This document shows, one piece after another, positions 9,757-17,515 of a stretch of 64,000 nt of DNA. This DNA is from CAXMMR01 sp963692975 (GTDB lineage: Bacteria > Pseudomonadota > Alphaproteobacteria > Acetobacterales > Acetobacteraceae). Numbering within the stretch: position 1 is the stretch's first letter; each line of letters starts with the position of its first letter. A model generated the notes under the pieces. The model saw only the letters and a program-made list of their open reading frames with translations, was not told the origin of the DNA and searched no databases. A program made the position numbers and the translations under genes. The stretch is taken from the NCBI GenBank assembly GCA_963692975.2, contig CAXMMR010000035.1:26510-90509 (forward strand), read 5' to 3'.

Positions 9757-10061
9757 GCGGCGGCGAAGCAAGCTATGGCGGCGCCAGCCTGCGGCTGCTG
9801 ATTTCCGGGCACGTCCAAGGCGTCGGCTACCGCGGCTGGCTGGTCGCCGAGGCGCGCCGTTTGGGCATCACCGGCTGGGTGCGCAACCTGGTCGATGGCC
9901 GCGTCGAGGCGCTGCTGCAGGGTGAGCCGGCCATGGTGGAGCGCCTTGTCGAGGCCTGCGGGGATGGGCCGGGCGGCGCCATCGTCCGCCGCGTCGATCG
10001 TGTCGCGACGCGTAACGTCCGCGGCGAGATGCCGCCGACCCGCGGCTTCGAGCAGCGCTGA
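9753..10061 (+). CDS. acyP: Acylphosphatase
   Basis: This small enzyme (102 residues) hydrolyses acyl phosphates such as acetyl or carbamoyl phosphate. The phosphate-binding loop GHVQGVGYR (19-27) contains the catalytic arginine R27, and the catalytic asparagine is N45 in GWVRNLVDG. The ATG at 9753 overlaps the preceding stop by four bases, and its own stop shares one base with the next start (TGATG), so three genes appear to be read as one unit. Confidence 0.93.
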   Translation: MSGGEASYGGASLRLLISGHVQGVGYRGWLVAEARRLGITGWVRNLVDGRVEALLQGEPAMVERLVEACGDGPGGAIVRRVDRVATRNVRGEMPPTRGFEQR

Positions 10062-10471
10062 TGCGCGGCCGCGGTGGCCTGGTCGGCCTGCGTCTGCTGC
10101 AGGTGGCGATCGGCGTGCTCGCCCTGGTGCCGATCCTGGCCGGGCTGGGCGGCATGATCGGCGGCATCGGCATGACCGGCGGCGCGGTGGTCGACGTCGC
10201 CGGGCGCGCTACCGACAGCCAGTTTCGCTATTTGTCGGGGTTGCTGTTTGCGATCGGCATCGGTTTTTGGAGCACCGTTCCCGACCTGCCTCGCCGCACG
10301 ACGCGATTCCGGCTGCTCACCGCCCTCGTCGTGGCCGGTGGCCTCGGCCGTTTGCTCGGCGTGCTCCAGCACGGCGTGCCGCCCGGCCCGATGCTGTTCG
10401 GGCTCGGCATGGAGCTTGTGGTGACGCCGTTGCTTTGCCTGATGCAGGCGCTGACCTCTCGGCGCCGGTAG
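10061..10471 (+). CDS. DUF4345-type small integral membrane protein
   Basis: The 136-residue protein has four hydrophobic stretches: about 12-40, 56-70, 82-100 and 106-130. It carries the RYLSGLLFAIGIGFW and GRLLGVLQHGVP phrases typical of DUF4345 proteins, which are four-helix inner-membrane proteins with no assigned role. It is translationally linked to acyP by a one-base overlap. No promoter of its own is apparent. Confidence 0.75.
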   Translation: MRGRGGLVGLRLLQVAIGVLALVPILAGLGGMIGGIGMTGGAVVDVAGRATDSQFRYLSGLLFAIGIGFWSTVPDLPRRTTRFRLLTALVVAGGLGRLLGVLQHGVPPGPMLFGLGMELVVTPLLCLMQALTSRRR

Positions 10472-10501
10472 GGCGTCGCGGCGCTTCGAGCCAAGCCGTG
10501 G

Positions 10502-11179
10502 CTAGCCGAAGATCGTGACGAAGCAGCTCCGGAGCGCCTGATCGACGTCGTCCATGCCGACGGACACGCCAAGCGCCTGCAGGCTTGTCACCCCATGCTC
10601 GCGTATGCCGCATGGCACGATGCCGGCAAAATGTTCCAGCGTCGGCGCGACGTTGAGCGCGACGCCGTGCCAACTGACCCAACGGGTGATCCGCACCCCG
10701 ATGGCGGCGATCTTCAGGTCGGTGTTCGCTTGCCTGACCCAGATGCCGACACGGCCGGCGCGCTTCTCGCCGAGCACTCCGAATTGGGCCAGCGTCAGGA
10801 TCAGCCAGTCCTCGAGGCCCTCGACATAGGCGTGCGTGTCCCGAGGCCGCACCCGCCCGTGCGGCTTGTCGAGGTCGAGCATCAGGTAGGCCGTTCGCTG
10901 ACCTGGACCGTGATATGTCCATTGGCCGCCGCGTCCCGCCTCGAACGTCGGAAATCTCTGCGGGTCGGCGATGTCTGACGGCTTGGCGGACGTGCCGGCG
11001 GTGTAGATCGGCGGATGTTCCAGCAGCCAGACGAGTTCGCTGGCGTGTCTCTCCCTGATCGCGGCCGCCCGCGCCCGCATTGTCGCCAGCGCCGCCGGGT
11101 AGCTTACCGCCGACGTCGCAACCTGCCACTCAAGCGTTGGCAAGGCTGCCGATGCTGTGGTTGCTGCCATCAACGTCAT
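10502..11179 (-). CDS. lipB: Octanoyltransferase (lipoyl biosynthesis)
   Basis: LipB moves octanoate from acyl carrier protein to the lipoyl domains of dehydrogenase complexes. The catalytic cysteine C190 lies in PCGIREHGVTSL and the catalytic lysine K156 in DLKIAAIGVRI; WTYHGPGQ and YTAGTS are further family signatures. The ATG at 11179 gives 225 residues. A longer frame reaches 11284, but it would run through the tRNA-Leu gene on the other strand, so the shorter start is preferred. M4 (11170) is also possible. The gene converges with the DUF4345 gene, 30 bases apart. Confidence 0.92.
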   Translation of the reverse strand: MTLMAATTASAALPTLEWQVATSAVSYPAALATMRARAAAIRERHASELVWLLEHPPIYTAGTSAKPSDIADPQRFPTFEAGRGGQWTYHGPGQRTAYLMLDLDKPHGRVRPRDTHAYVEGLEDWLILTLAQFGVLGEKRAGRVGIWVRQANTDLKIAAIGVRITRWVSWHGVALNVAPTLEHFAGIVPCGIREHGVTSLQALGVSVGMDDVDQALRSCFVTIFG

Positions 11180-11232
11180 CGGGTATAGCGCCTCGCCCGG
11201 AGCGGGCTCAGCTGATGCTCCGAGGTGGCGCT

Positions 11233-11315
11233 GCGGCCGTGGCGAAATGGTAGACGCGCAAGCTTGAGGTGCTTGTGGGGGCAACCCTGTGGAAGTTCGA
11301 GTCTTCTCGGCCGCA
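11233..11315 (+). tRNA. tRNA-Leu (anticodon GAG)
   Basis: The acceptor strands GCGGCCG and CGGCCGC pair completely and are followed by A. The anticodon stem CAAGC/GCTTG encloses the loop TTGAGGT, giving anticodon GAG, which reads CUC and CUU. A long variable arm (TGGGGGCAACCCTGTGG) confirms a class II leucine tRNA. The T arm carries GTTCGAGTC. CCA is not encoded. Confidence 0.95.
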
Positions 11316-11377
11316 TATCACGTCAACTCGGCGCCACGTTTTATGACGCATGGAGCAGCGGGCTTGACCTGCCCGTC

Positions 11378-11554
11378 CTAGCCGTCGCTCTTCTCATCTG
11401 TCTTCGACGTATGCTCGAGCGTCTCTGCGCCAGCCCGGGTGCCGCCAAATCGATCAGCGCCTTTCGCATCCTCGGCGTCTTCCACCTTGTGGTTGCCGGT
11501 GTCCTGCTCGTCGTCAGTGTGCTTGATGGTCGTCTCGGTATGCGGCTGCTTCAC
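11378..11554 (-). CDS. Small hydrophilic protein of unknown function
   Basis: A GTG at 11554 has a strong ribosome-binding site, AGGGAGG, six bases upstream. It opens a 58-residue, highly charged protein rich in threonine, aspartate, lysine and glutamate (for example KHTDDEQDTGNHKVEDAEDA). There is no hydrophobic segment and it is probably disordered. Its composition resembles the small polar protein at 20842-21048. No family is recognised. The support is the ribosome-binding site and composition only. Confidence 0.5.
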   Translation of the reverse strand: MKQPHTETTIKHTDDEQDTGNHKVEDAEDAKGADRFGGTRAGAETLEHTSKTDEKSDG

Positions 11555-11616
11555 GATAGCCTCCCTGCGTGCCGGCAGCCTCAACGCGGGGGCGGCGCGA
11601 GGTTTCGCAAATCAGG

Positions 11617-11877
11617 TCAGCTGCTCCTTGCGGTGGCGCACTGATCGATCGCCAGCTCGATCGCGCGCAGCAAATCCTGGAGCGATTGGCGGAGCGGCTC
11701 TGCCTCTCCAGCCGGCAGATCCAGCAGCGTCGCGCAGAGTCGCCCGACATGGTCATCAAGACCGGACAGATCGACCGCCCGGCCCAGCATCAGCACGCGC
11801 GAGACGTCGACGCCGCGACGCAGCGCGGCAGCATGCCGGGCGTGGTCGGGGCGATGCGGAGGCGGCAGTCTGTTCAT
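11617..11877 (-). CDS. Hypothetical protein, helical, 86 residues
   Basis: The likely start is the ATG at 11877 (M-N-R-L-P-P-P), with an in-frame ATG two codons earlier at 11883. The C-terminal two thirds looks like amphipathic helix (LDDHVGRLCATLLDLPAGEA, then LRQSLQDLLRAIELAI). No motif or family is recognised and there is no strong ribosome-binding site. It is included because the codon pattern fits its GC-rich neighbours and it does not overlap another gene. Confidence 0.45.
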   Translation of the reverse strand: MNRLPPPHRPDHARHAAALRRGVDVSRVLMLGRAVDLSGLDDHVGRLCATLLDLPAGEAEPLRQSLQDLLRAIELAIDQCATARSS

Positions 11878-11983
11878 GCGCATGCGAGGAGTAGACCAGC
11901 AAAAGATTACCAACCGGTTGCCGCTGCGCGATTAATGGTTTCCTCATATTCGCCCGGTATCGTCGATGCCAGGAGGATTTGGC

Positions 11984-12235
11984 ATGGACATCGACATGGC
12001 GGTGAGCGTCTCGTTGCGCCGGCTCGTACGACGGAACAGCGCGGATGACGCGGCGGACCTACCCGGATGCGGCTCGCGCCGGGCTGCCATCGTCGTGTCG
12101 GCCGCGGCCGAAACCGTACTCGCAGCGCCGCCCGAGCCGGCCATGTCGGCCGCGCATCGGAAAGCCTTAGGCATCCTCATGTTGGCGCGGTCTCACCTGC
12201 GCCGGGCACTTGCCATGAGCGACGCCATTCGTTGA
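11984..12235 (+). CDS. Hypothetical protein, 83 residues
   Basis: An ATG at 11984 follows the consensus ribosome-binding site AGGAGG by seven bases, which is the main reason to call it. The product is rich in alanine and arginine with a helical C-terminal end (HRKALGILMLARSHLRRALA). No known domain is visible. It precedes the hybrid kinase by 43 bases on the same strand and may be cotranscribed with it. Confidence 0.55.
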   Translation: MDIDMAVSVSLRRLVRRNSADDAADLPGCGSRRAAIVVSAAAETVLAAPPEPAMSAAHRKALGILMLARSHLRRALAMSDAIR

Positions 12236-12278
12236 AGTTGCAATTGCGTGTATGATGCCACCATGACGGGTGAAATAG

Positions 12279-14054
12279 ATGGCGGAGGCATCAGTGTGGC
12301 CGAGAGCGGGTAGGTCGGACCGCTCTGTCGGCGGCTTCGGGCTCGACACGATCCGGCGGCACCAGCCTCCGCCCGGCTCTCTGTCGCGTGCGTTGCGGCT
12401 GGCCTTCTATCGTTGGCTGCGACGCGAACGGCTCGGTCGGGATGCCCGCCGGCGGCTGATCGAGCGCTTGGCCGACCCGCAAGACGACATGCTGCAGGCG
12501 CTGCTGCAGGAGGGCAACTCCGGGATCGCCGTGCTTGATGCCCGCGGCGTTGTTGTTCGCGCTTACAATCTGCTGGCCTTGCTTGGCGGCGGCCCTCCCG
12601 AAGGCCGAATGCTTGCCGACATGCTGCCAGCGGATGATCGCGGGCCGATGCTGGCGCGTCTGGAGGAGGCGCGTCGCGGCATCGAGCTGCGGCCGCTTGC
12701 CGTCAGCCTGACCCCGGCGGGGCTGGACAGCGCGCGTGCGGCCGAGATCGGCATCGCTGCGGTGCATGAGCTTGATGGTCACGCCAGCGGCTTCATCGTT
12801 CGCCTGCGCGATGTCACGGTGCTGCGCCGGCTTGAGGCCCAGCTCGCCCACGGCCAGCGTCTGCAAGCCATAGGGCAGCTTGCCGGCGGCGTGGCGCATG
12901 ACTTCAACAACTTGTTGACCGCCGTGCTTGGCGCCGCAGACGAGGTGCTGCGCCTGCCCGACCTTGCCGATGTCGCCATCACCGATCTTCAGCAGATCCG
13001 GGGCAGTGCTGAGAGCGGCGCGCGGCTGGTGCGCCAATTGCTCGCCTTCAGCCGCCAGCAAACGCTGCAACCGGTGCAGCTCTCGGTCAACGACGAGATC
13101 CGCCGGGTGTCGGAGCTGCTGTCGCGCAGCATTGGCGCCCAGATACGCCTGATGTTCCAGCTCGCGCAGCCGGCGCCGACGATCCGCATGGATCTTGCCC
13201 AGTTCGAGCAGGTACTAATCAACCTCGTGGTCAATGCCCGCGACGCGATGCCGGATGGCGGCACGCTGTCGCTACGCACCCGTCAGTGCCGGCTTGAGGA
13301 CGGCTCGTTGCCCGTGCTTGCCGGTGGCGAGACGATCCTCGGCGGCTCGTATGTCGTCATCGAGGTCGAGGATGACGGCGTCGGCATGCCGGCGCCAGTG
13401 CTGGCCCGCATCTTCGAGCCGTATTTCTCAACCCGGCGTGAGCAGGGCGGCAGCGGTTTAGGACTGTCGACGGTGATGGGGATCGTCCGCCAATCTGACG
13501 GCTTCGTGGAGGCGCGCAGCCATCCAGGTCGCGGCTCGTGCTTCTGCATCTATCTGCCGGCGGTTCAGCCGACCAGCCAACCGGTGGTCGCTCGACCTGC
13601 GGGCGCCATGCCGGCGGGCCCGAGCTCAGGTGACCCCGGCGTCGTCAGGACGGTGCTGCTGGTGGAGGATGAGGCAGCGGTGCGCGGCCTGGCTGAGCGC
13701 GTGCTTGCCCGGCGCGGCTGGCATGTGCGCGCAGCTGCTGACGGTCAGGCAGCGCTGCGCCTGATGGCGTCCGGCGAGGCGCCGGACCTGTTGGTGACCG
13801 ACGCCGTAATGCCCGGCATGGGAGGGCCGGAACTGATCGGCCGGCTGCGTGCGCATCGACCCGATCTACCGGTGATCCTGGTCTCCGGCTACGCAGAGGA
13901 GACGTTGCGCACTGACCTGCGCCGCGACTCGATCGACTTCTTGCCCAAGCCCTACAGCCTGGCAGCGCTAGGCGAGCTGATGGACAGGCTGGTGCCGGCC
14001 GCGTCGGTCCGCAGGCCTGCGGGCTCGACGTTGTTCGTTCATAGTCCGTTCTAA
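12279..14054 (+). CDS. Soluble hybrid sensor histidine kinase with receiver domain, CckA-like
   Basis: The 591-residue protein contains a PAS-like segment (about 70-180), a dimerisation/phosphoacceptor box IGQLAGGVAHDFNNLL with H207, an ATPase domain (N-box LVVNARDAM near 317-324, DDGVGM 365-370, GGSGLGL 390-396), and a C-terminal receiver with phosphoacceptor D508 in LLVTDAVMPGM and K557 in FLPKPYS. The A-H-D-F-N-N-L-L box and the VSGYAEE phrase in the receiver resemble CckA, the alphaproteobacterial cell-cycle kinase. Unlike CckA it has no membrane segments, so it should be cytoplasmic. A GTG at 12294 with GGAGG five bases upstream may be the true start. Its last codons contain an SOS box for recA. 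Confidence 0.88.
   Translation: MAEASVWPRAGRSDRSVGGFGLDTIRRHQPPPGSLSRALRLAFYRWLRRERLGRDARRRLIERLADPQDDMLQALLQEGNSGIAVLDARGVVVRAYNLLALLGGGPPEGRMLADMLPADDRGPMLARLEEARRGIELRPLAVSLTPAGLDSARAAEIGIAAVHELDGHASGFIVRLRDVTVLRRLEAQLAHGQRLQAIGQLAGGVAHDFNNLLTAVLGAADEVLRLPDLADVAITDLQQIRGSAESGARLVRQLLAFSRQQTLQPVQLSVNDEIRRVSELLSRSIGAQIRLMFQLAQPAPTIRMDLAQFEQVLINLVVNARDAMPDGGTLSLRTRQCRLEDGSLPVLAGGETILGGSYVVIEVEDDGVGMPAPVLARIFEPYFSTRREQGGSGLGLSTVMGIVRQSDGFVEARSHPGRGSCFCIYLPAVQPTSQPVVARPAGAMPAGPSSGDPGVVRTVLLVEDEAAVRGLAERVLARRGWHVRAAADGQAALRLMASGEAPDLLVTDAVMPGMGGPELIGRLRAHRPDLPVILVSGYAEETLRTDLRRDSIDFLPKPYSLAALGELMDRLVPAASVRRPAGSTLFVHSPF
14037..14051 (+). promoter_or_regulatory. LexA (SOS) box 1 of recA
   Basis: The sequence GTTC-ATAGTCC-GTTC exactly fits the alphaproteobacterial LexA operator GTTC-N7-GTTC. 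It lies inside the last codons of the upstream kinase gene, about 170 bases before the recA start. Confidence 0.8.
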
Positions 14055-14066
14055 AGGTTAACAAGC

Positions 14067-14081
14067 GAACAAGGCATGAAC
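14067..14081 (-). promoter_or_regulatory. LexA (SOS) box 2 of recA
   Basis: The + strand reads GAAC-AAGGCAT-GAAC, which is the same GTTC-N7-GTTC operator on the other strand. The spacing is exactly seven bases. It starts 15 bases after box 1 ends, so two operators in opposite orientation precede recA. Confidence 0.75.
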
Positions 14082-14223
14082 ATTTATTGTGTCGTTGCTC
14101 CATCAGGCGGTTGCTTGAGCCTCGGCAACTATGACACAGTGCGCAGCGAAGACACGCCGCAGGCGAATAACTCGTCTGTTCTGACAGCGCCAGGTTGCGT
14201 GGTCGACCCGGAGATTGGCTTTC

Positions 14224-15261
14224 ATGGAAAAGAACAAGGCGCTGGACGCCGCGCTCAGCCAGATCGAGCGGGCGTTTGGCAAGGGTTCGGTTATGCGCAT
14301 GGGCCAGCGCCCTGGTGACGAGCAGATCGAGGTCGTCTCCTCCGGCTCGCTCGGCCTTGACCTCGCACTCGGCATCGGCGGCCTGCCGCGGGGCCGCATC
14401 GTCGAGATCTACGGTCCGGAGAGCTCCGGCAAGACGACCCTGGCGCTGCATGCCATCGCCGAGGCGCAGAAGCTCGGCGGCACCTGCGCCTTCATCGACG
14501 CCGAGCACGCGCTCGACCCGACCTACGCCCGCAAGCTTGGGGTCGACGTCGACAATTTGCTGATCAGCCAGCCGGATGCCGGCGAGCAGGCGCTCGAGAT
14601 TGCCGACACGCTGGTCCGCTCCGGCGCCATCGACGTGCTGGTTGTCGACAGCGTCGCCGCACTGGTGCCGCGGGCCGAGCTCGAGGGCGAAATGGGCGAC
14701 ACGCATGTCGGCCTGCACGCGAGGCTGATGAGCCAGGCGCTGCGCAAGATCACCGGCTCGGTATCGCGCAGCAACACCATGCTGATCTTCCTCAACCAGA
14801 TACGCCTCAAGATCGGCGTGATGTTCGGCAACCCAGAGACCACGACCGGCGGCAACGCGCTTAAATTCTATGCCTCGATCAGGCTCGAGATCCGCCGCAT
14901 CGGCCAGATCAAGGATCGCGACGTCGTCACAGGCAACCAGACGCGGGTGAAGGTGGTCAAGAACAAGCTCGCGCCGCCGTTCCGCCAGGTCGAATTCGAC
15001 ATCATGTACGGCGAGGGCATCAGCAAGGTCGGCGAGCTCGTCGACCTCGGCGTCAAGGCGAACATCGTCGAGAAGTCGGGCTCCTGGTTCAGCTACGACA
15101 GCCAGCGGATCGGTCAGGGGCGGGAGAATGCCAAGCAGTTCCTGCGCGATCATGCGGACGTCGCGGCGAGCGTCGAGAAGCGGGTGCGCGACCAGGCGGT
15201 CGTTGTTGCCAGCACCCTGCTGATCCAGCCCGACGAGGCCGAAGCCGAGGCTGCCGACTGA
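14224..15261 (+). CDS. recA: Recombinase RecA
   Basis: The 345-residue protein is full-length RecA, which forms filaments on single-stranded DNA, drives strand exchange and stimulates LexA self-cleavage. Walker A is GPESSGKTT (64-72). The DNA-binding loop region is seen as FLNQIRLKIGVMFGNPETTT and the homology-pairing segment as GGNALKFYAS. The acidic C-terminal tail (PDEAEAEAAD) is present. The ATG at 14224 is preferred over an in-frame TTG at 14215. Two LexA boxes upstream indicate SOS control. Confidence 0.97.
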   Translation: MEKNKALDAALSQIERAFGKGSVMRMGQRPGDEQIEVVSSGSLGLDLALGIGGLPRGRIVEIYGPESSGKTTLALHAIAEAQKLGGTCAFIDAEHALDPTYARKLGVDVDNLLISQPDAGEQALEIADTLVRSGAIDVLVVDSVAALVPRAELEGEMGDTHVGLHARLMSQALRKITGSVSRSNTMLIFLNQIRLKIGVMFGNPETTTGGNALKFYASIRLEIRRIGQIKDRDVVTGNQTRVKVVKNKLAPPFRQVEFDIMYGEGISKVGELVDLGVKANIVEKSGSWFSYDSQRIGQGRENAKQFLRDHADVAASVEKRVRDQAVVVASTLLIQPDEAEAEAAD

Positions 15262-15347
15262 GAACGCGCGCGCGGGCCCTGATTAGCCGGCCTCTGGACG
15301 AACTCTGGCCGGATGCCGCCGCGCTGAACGTCGACGACGAGGCGCTC

Positions 15348-15734
15348 GTGGCGGCGGCCAGGGCTGTCTTGGTCCGGCATTATAGGCCGTTCTGGCACAT
15401 GGTCGGGGCGGCGCTGCGCGGTCGTGATGGTCGCATCTGGACCGGTGTGCATCTCGGCGCGACGGTCGGTCGTCTGCAGGTCTGCGCCGAGGCGATTGCC
15501 CTGGGTCGGGCTATCATCGACGGCGACGGCTCGGTCGCCTGCGCGGTCGCCGTGCGTCATCCCAAGCCCGACGAGCTCTCGCAGGACCTCGCCGTCGTGC
15601 CGCCCTGCGGCGCGTGCCGCGAGATGCTGGTCGATTTCGACCGTGCGGCGGAGGTCATCGTGCCGTTGCCGGCGGGCTTGAGGCGCGTGCCGGTGAGCAG
15701 CCTGTTGCCGCTGCCCTATCAGCGGGCGTTCTAG
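15348..15734 (+). CDS. Cytidine deaminase-like zinc enzyme
   Basis: The 128-residue product has the cytidine deaminase fold signatures: zinc ligands C46 (VCAEAIALG), C87 and C90 (PPCGACREM), with E48 as the proton shuttle. MVGAALRGRDG and IWTGVHLGATVGRLQVC match the substrate-binding strands. In place of the usual H/C-A-E it has C-A-E, as in true cytidine deaminases. The GTG at 15348 is the first standard start in this frame, but the frame is open for about 70 bases further back with family-like sequence, so a start at a rare codon upstream cannot be excluded. Substrate is inferred from family. Confidence 0.8.
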   Translation: MAAARAVLVRHYRPFWHMVGAALRGRDGRIWTGVHLGATVGRLQVCAEAIALGRAIIDGDGSVACAVAVRHPKPDELSQDLAVVPPCGACREMLVDFDRAAEVIVPLPAGLRRVPVSSLLPLPYQRAF

Positions 15735-16142
15735 CCAGCGGCGAAGCGGACTAGGGGCTTCGTGCCGGAACCGCGGTTGCGCGAGGCAGGTCCACTCGCG
15801 TTCCAAGCCTTACGGGGACACGTCCGGCGCTGGGACGATAGGCGAATTGCCCTCTGGCCGGCATCTTTAACAAGGCTACGTTGGATGCATGAGGCGAAAT
15901 ACCGCAAGATTGCGGTAGCATCGGCATGAGCGCGGATCAGGCTCATTGCCCCAGCTCGGCCGAGGTGAATCGTTTGTTTTCAATGAGTTACTGAAATCTT
16001 GCCTATAGGCAAGAAATTCAGTAGTTCTGTCGGCACACCTCACCCGATGGCATTGCTAGCATGATGACGGCATCGTCCCGATCGTGATCGGGTTTGAGAT
16101 GTTCGGCCGGTCGTGCGACGGCATGCTCACGCGTGACTTCCC
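15735..16142 (+). other. Intergenic region between convergent genes
   Basis: This 408-base stretch between the deaminase and rhlE stops holds no convincing gene. Its GC content drops around 15960-16030, where a long near-perfect palindrome is found (separate entry). A short hairpin, CCCGATC-GT-GATCGGG followed by TTT, lies near 16077-16094. Confidence 0.6.
15991..16021. promoter_or_regulatory. Near-perfect 31-base palindrome, operator-like
   Basis: The core TCTTGCCTATAGGCAAGA (15997-16014) is a perfect 18-base palindrome, and outer arms CTGAAA and AATTCAG extend the symmetry. There is no T-run, so it is unlike a rho-independent terminator. The symmetric A/T centre is typical of a dimeric repressor site, but no gene starts nearby. 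Confidence 0.45.
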
Positions 16143-17282
16143 TCAGGCCGCCAGCAACTCCGGCTCGACGACGCTGATGCGCGCCTTGATCAGCTTCTCG
16201 ATGCCGCGCAGATGGCCGCGCTCCGACCGGTCGCAGAAGCTGATGGCGATGCCGGATTGCCCCGCCCGCGCCGTACGGCCGATGCGGTGGACGTAGCTTT
16301 CGGGCACGTTCGGCAGGTCGTAGTTGATCACGTGGGTGATGCCGTCGACGTCGATGCCGCGTGCCGCGATGTCGGTGGCGATCAGGATGTTGCAGCGCCC
16401 GTCACGGAAATCGCGCAGCGCTCGGTCGCGCATCGCCTGCGACTTGTCGCCGTGGATGGCATTGGCGCGCAGCCCGGAGGCCTCGAGGTGCTGCACGATG
16501 CGGTCCGCGCCGTGCTTGGTTCGCGAGAACACCAGCGTCCGCCCGCCGGCGTCGTCGCGCTTGAGAAATTGCGCCAGCAGGGTGCGCTTATGCGACTGCT
16601 CGACGAAGCAGACGGCCTGCTCGACCCGCTCGGCCGCCGTCGCCACCGGGCTCACGGCCACCCGCACCGGGTCGTGCAACAGCGTGGCGCTCAGGGCCGC
16701 GATCTCGCGCGGCATGGTGGCGGAGAAGAACAGCGTCTGGCGTTGTGCCGGCAGCATGGCGGCAATCCGCCGGATTGGGATGATGAAGCCGAGGTCCAGC
16801 ATGTGGTCCGCCTCGTCGAGCACCAGGATCTCGGCCAGGTCGAGCCGGATCGCGCCGTCCGACAGATGGTCGAGCAACCGCCCGGGGGTTGCGACCAGGA
16901 CGTCGACGCCGCGCTCGACCGACTGCGACTGGCGGAACTTCGGCACGCCGCCGAACATCAGCGCCACGCGCAGCCCGGTCTGGCGGCCATAGGCGCGGAA
17001 GCTGCCGGCGATCTGCACGGCGAGCTCACGGGTCGGCGCCAGCACCAGAACCCGGCAGGCGCGGCGCACCGGCGGCTGCGGCTTGGCGAGAAGGCGGTGC
17101 AGGATCGGCAACGCAAACGCGGCGGTCTTGCCGGTGCCGGTCTGGGCGATGCCCTCGATGTCGCGCCCGGCCAGCGCGATCGGGATCGCCTGCGCCTGGA
17201 TCGGCGTCGGCACGGTGTAATTCTCCACCGTCAGAGCGCGCAGCAATGGTTCGGCCAGGCCGAGTTCAGCGAATGTCGTCAC
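16143..17282 (-). CDS. rhlE: DEAD-box ATP-dependent RNA helicase, RhlE type
   Basis: The 379-residue protein has all core helicase motifs: Q-motif region TPIQAQAIP, motif I AQTGTGKT (46-53), PTRELA, TPGR, motif II DEAD (156-159), motif III SAT (187-189), and in the second domain FSRTKHGAD, TDIAARGID and motif VI HRIGRTARAG. The C-terminal tail is short, as in minimal RhlE-like proteins that act in ribosome assembly or RNA turnover. It is divergent from the ELM1-like gene, with 233 bases between the starts. Confidence 0.93.
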   Translation of the reverse strand: MTTFAELGLAEPLLRALTVENYTVPTPIQAQAIPIALAGRDIEGIAQTGTGKTAAFALPILHRLLAKPQPPVRRACRVLVLAPTRELAVQIAGSFRAYGRQTGLRVALMFGGVPKFRQSQSVERGVDVLVATPGRLLDHLSDGAIRLDLAEILVLDEADHMLDLGFIIPIRRIAAMLPAQRQTLFFSATMPREIAALSATLLHDPVRVAVSPVATAAERVEQAVCFVEQSHKRTLLAQFLKRDDAGGRTLVFSRTKHGADRIVQHLEASGLRANAIHGDKSQAMRDRALRDFRDGRCNILIATDIAARGIDVDGITHVINYDLPNVPESYVHRIGRTARAGQSGIAISFCDRSERGHLRGIEKLIKARISVVEPELLAA

Positions 17283-17515
17283 GTGCGGTTAACCTTGGCT
17301 GCGGGCGATAAGCGCCCTCCGGTCAACAGGACCGGTCACCGGCGCTTAGCTCTGAGAGAAAAACTGAGCAGATCGCCAGGGCAACCAGGAACAGCGACAT
17401 CAGATCGCGCAGTGCTGTGATGGTGGAGGCGCGGTCGAAAGTCAAGCAATTGCTGCATTGCGGCATGTGGCAGGGCGAGGTTGACCTGGCGTAGCGGCGC
17501 ACCGACAAGCCGGTC

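Noticed and set aside
14076..14318. An 80-codon frame between the kinase and recA
   Set aside because: It starts inside LexA box 2 and overlaps the first 95 bases of recA in another frame. The product has no features.
16077..16094. Hairpin CCCGATC-GT-GATCGGG followed by TTT
   Set aside because: The two-base loop is strained and the T-run is on the + strand, 340 bases beyond the nearest + strand gene. It cannot terminate rhlE, which is on the other strand.
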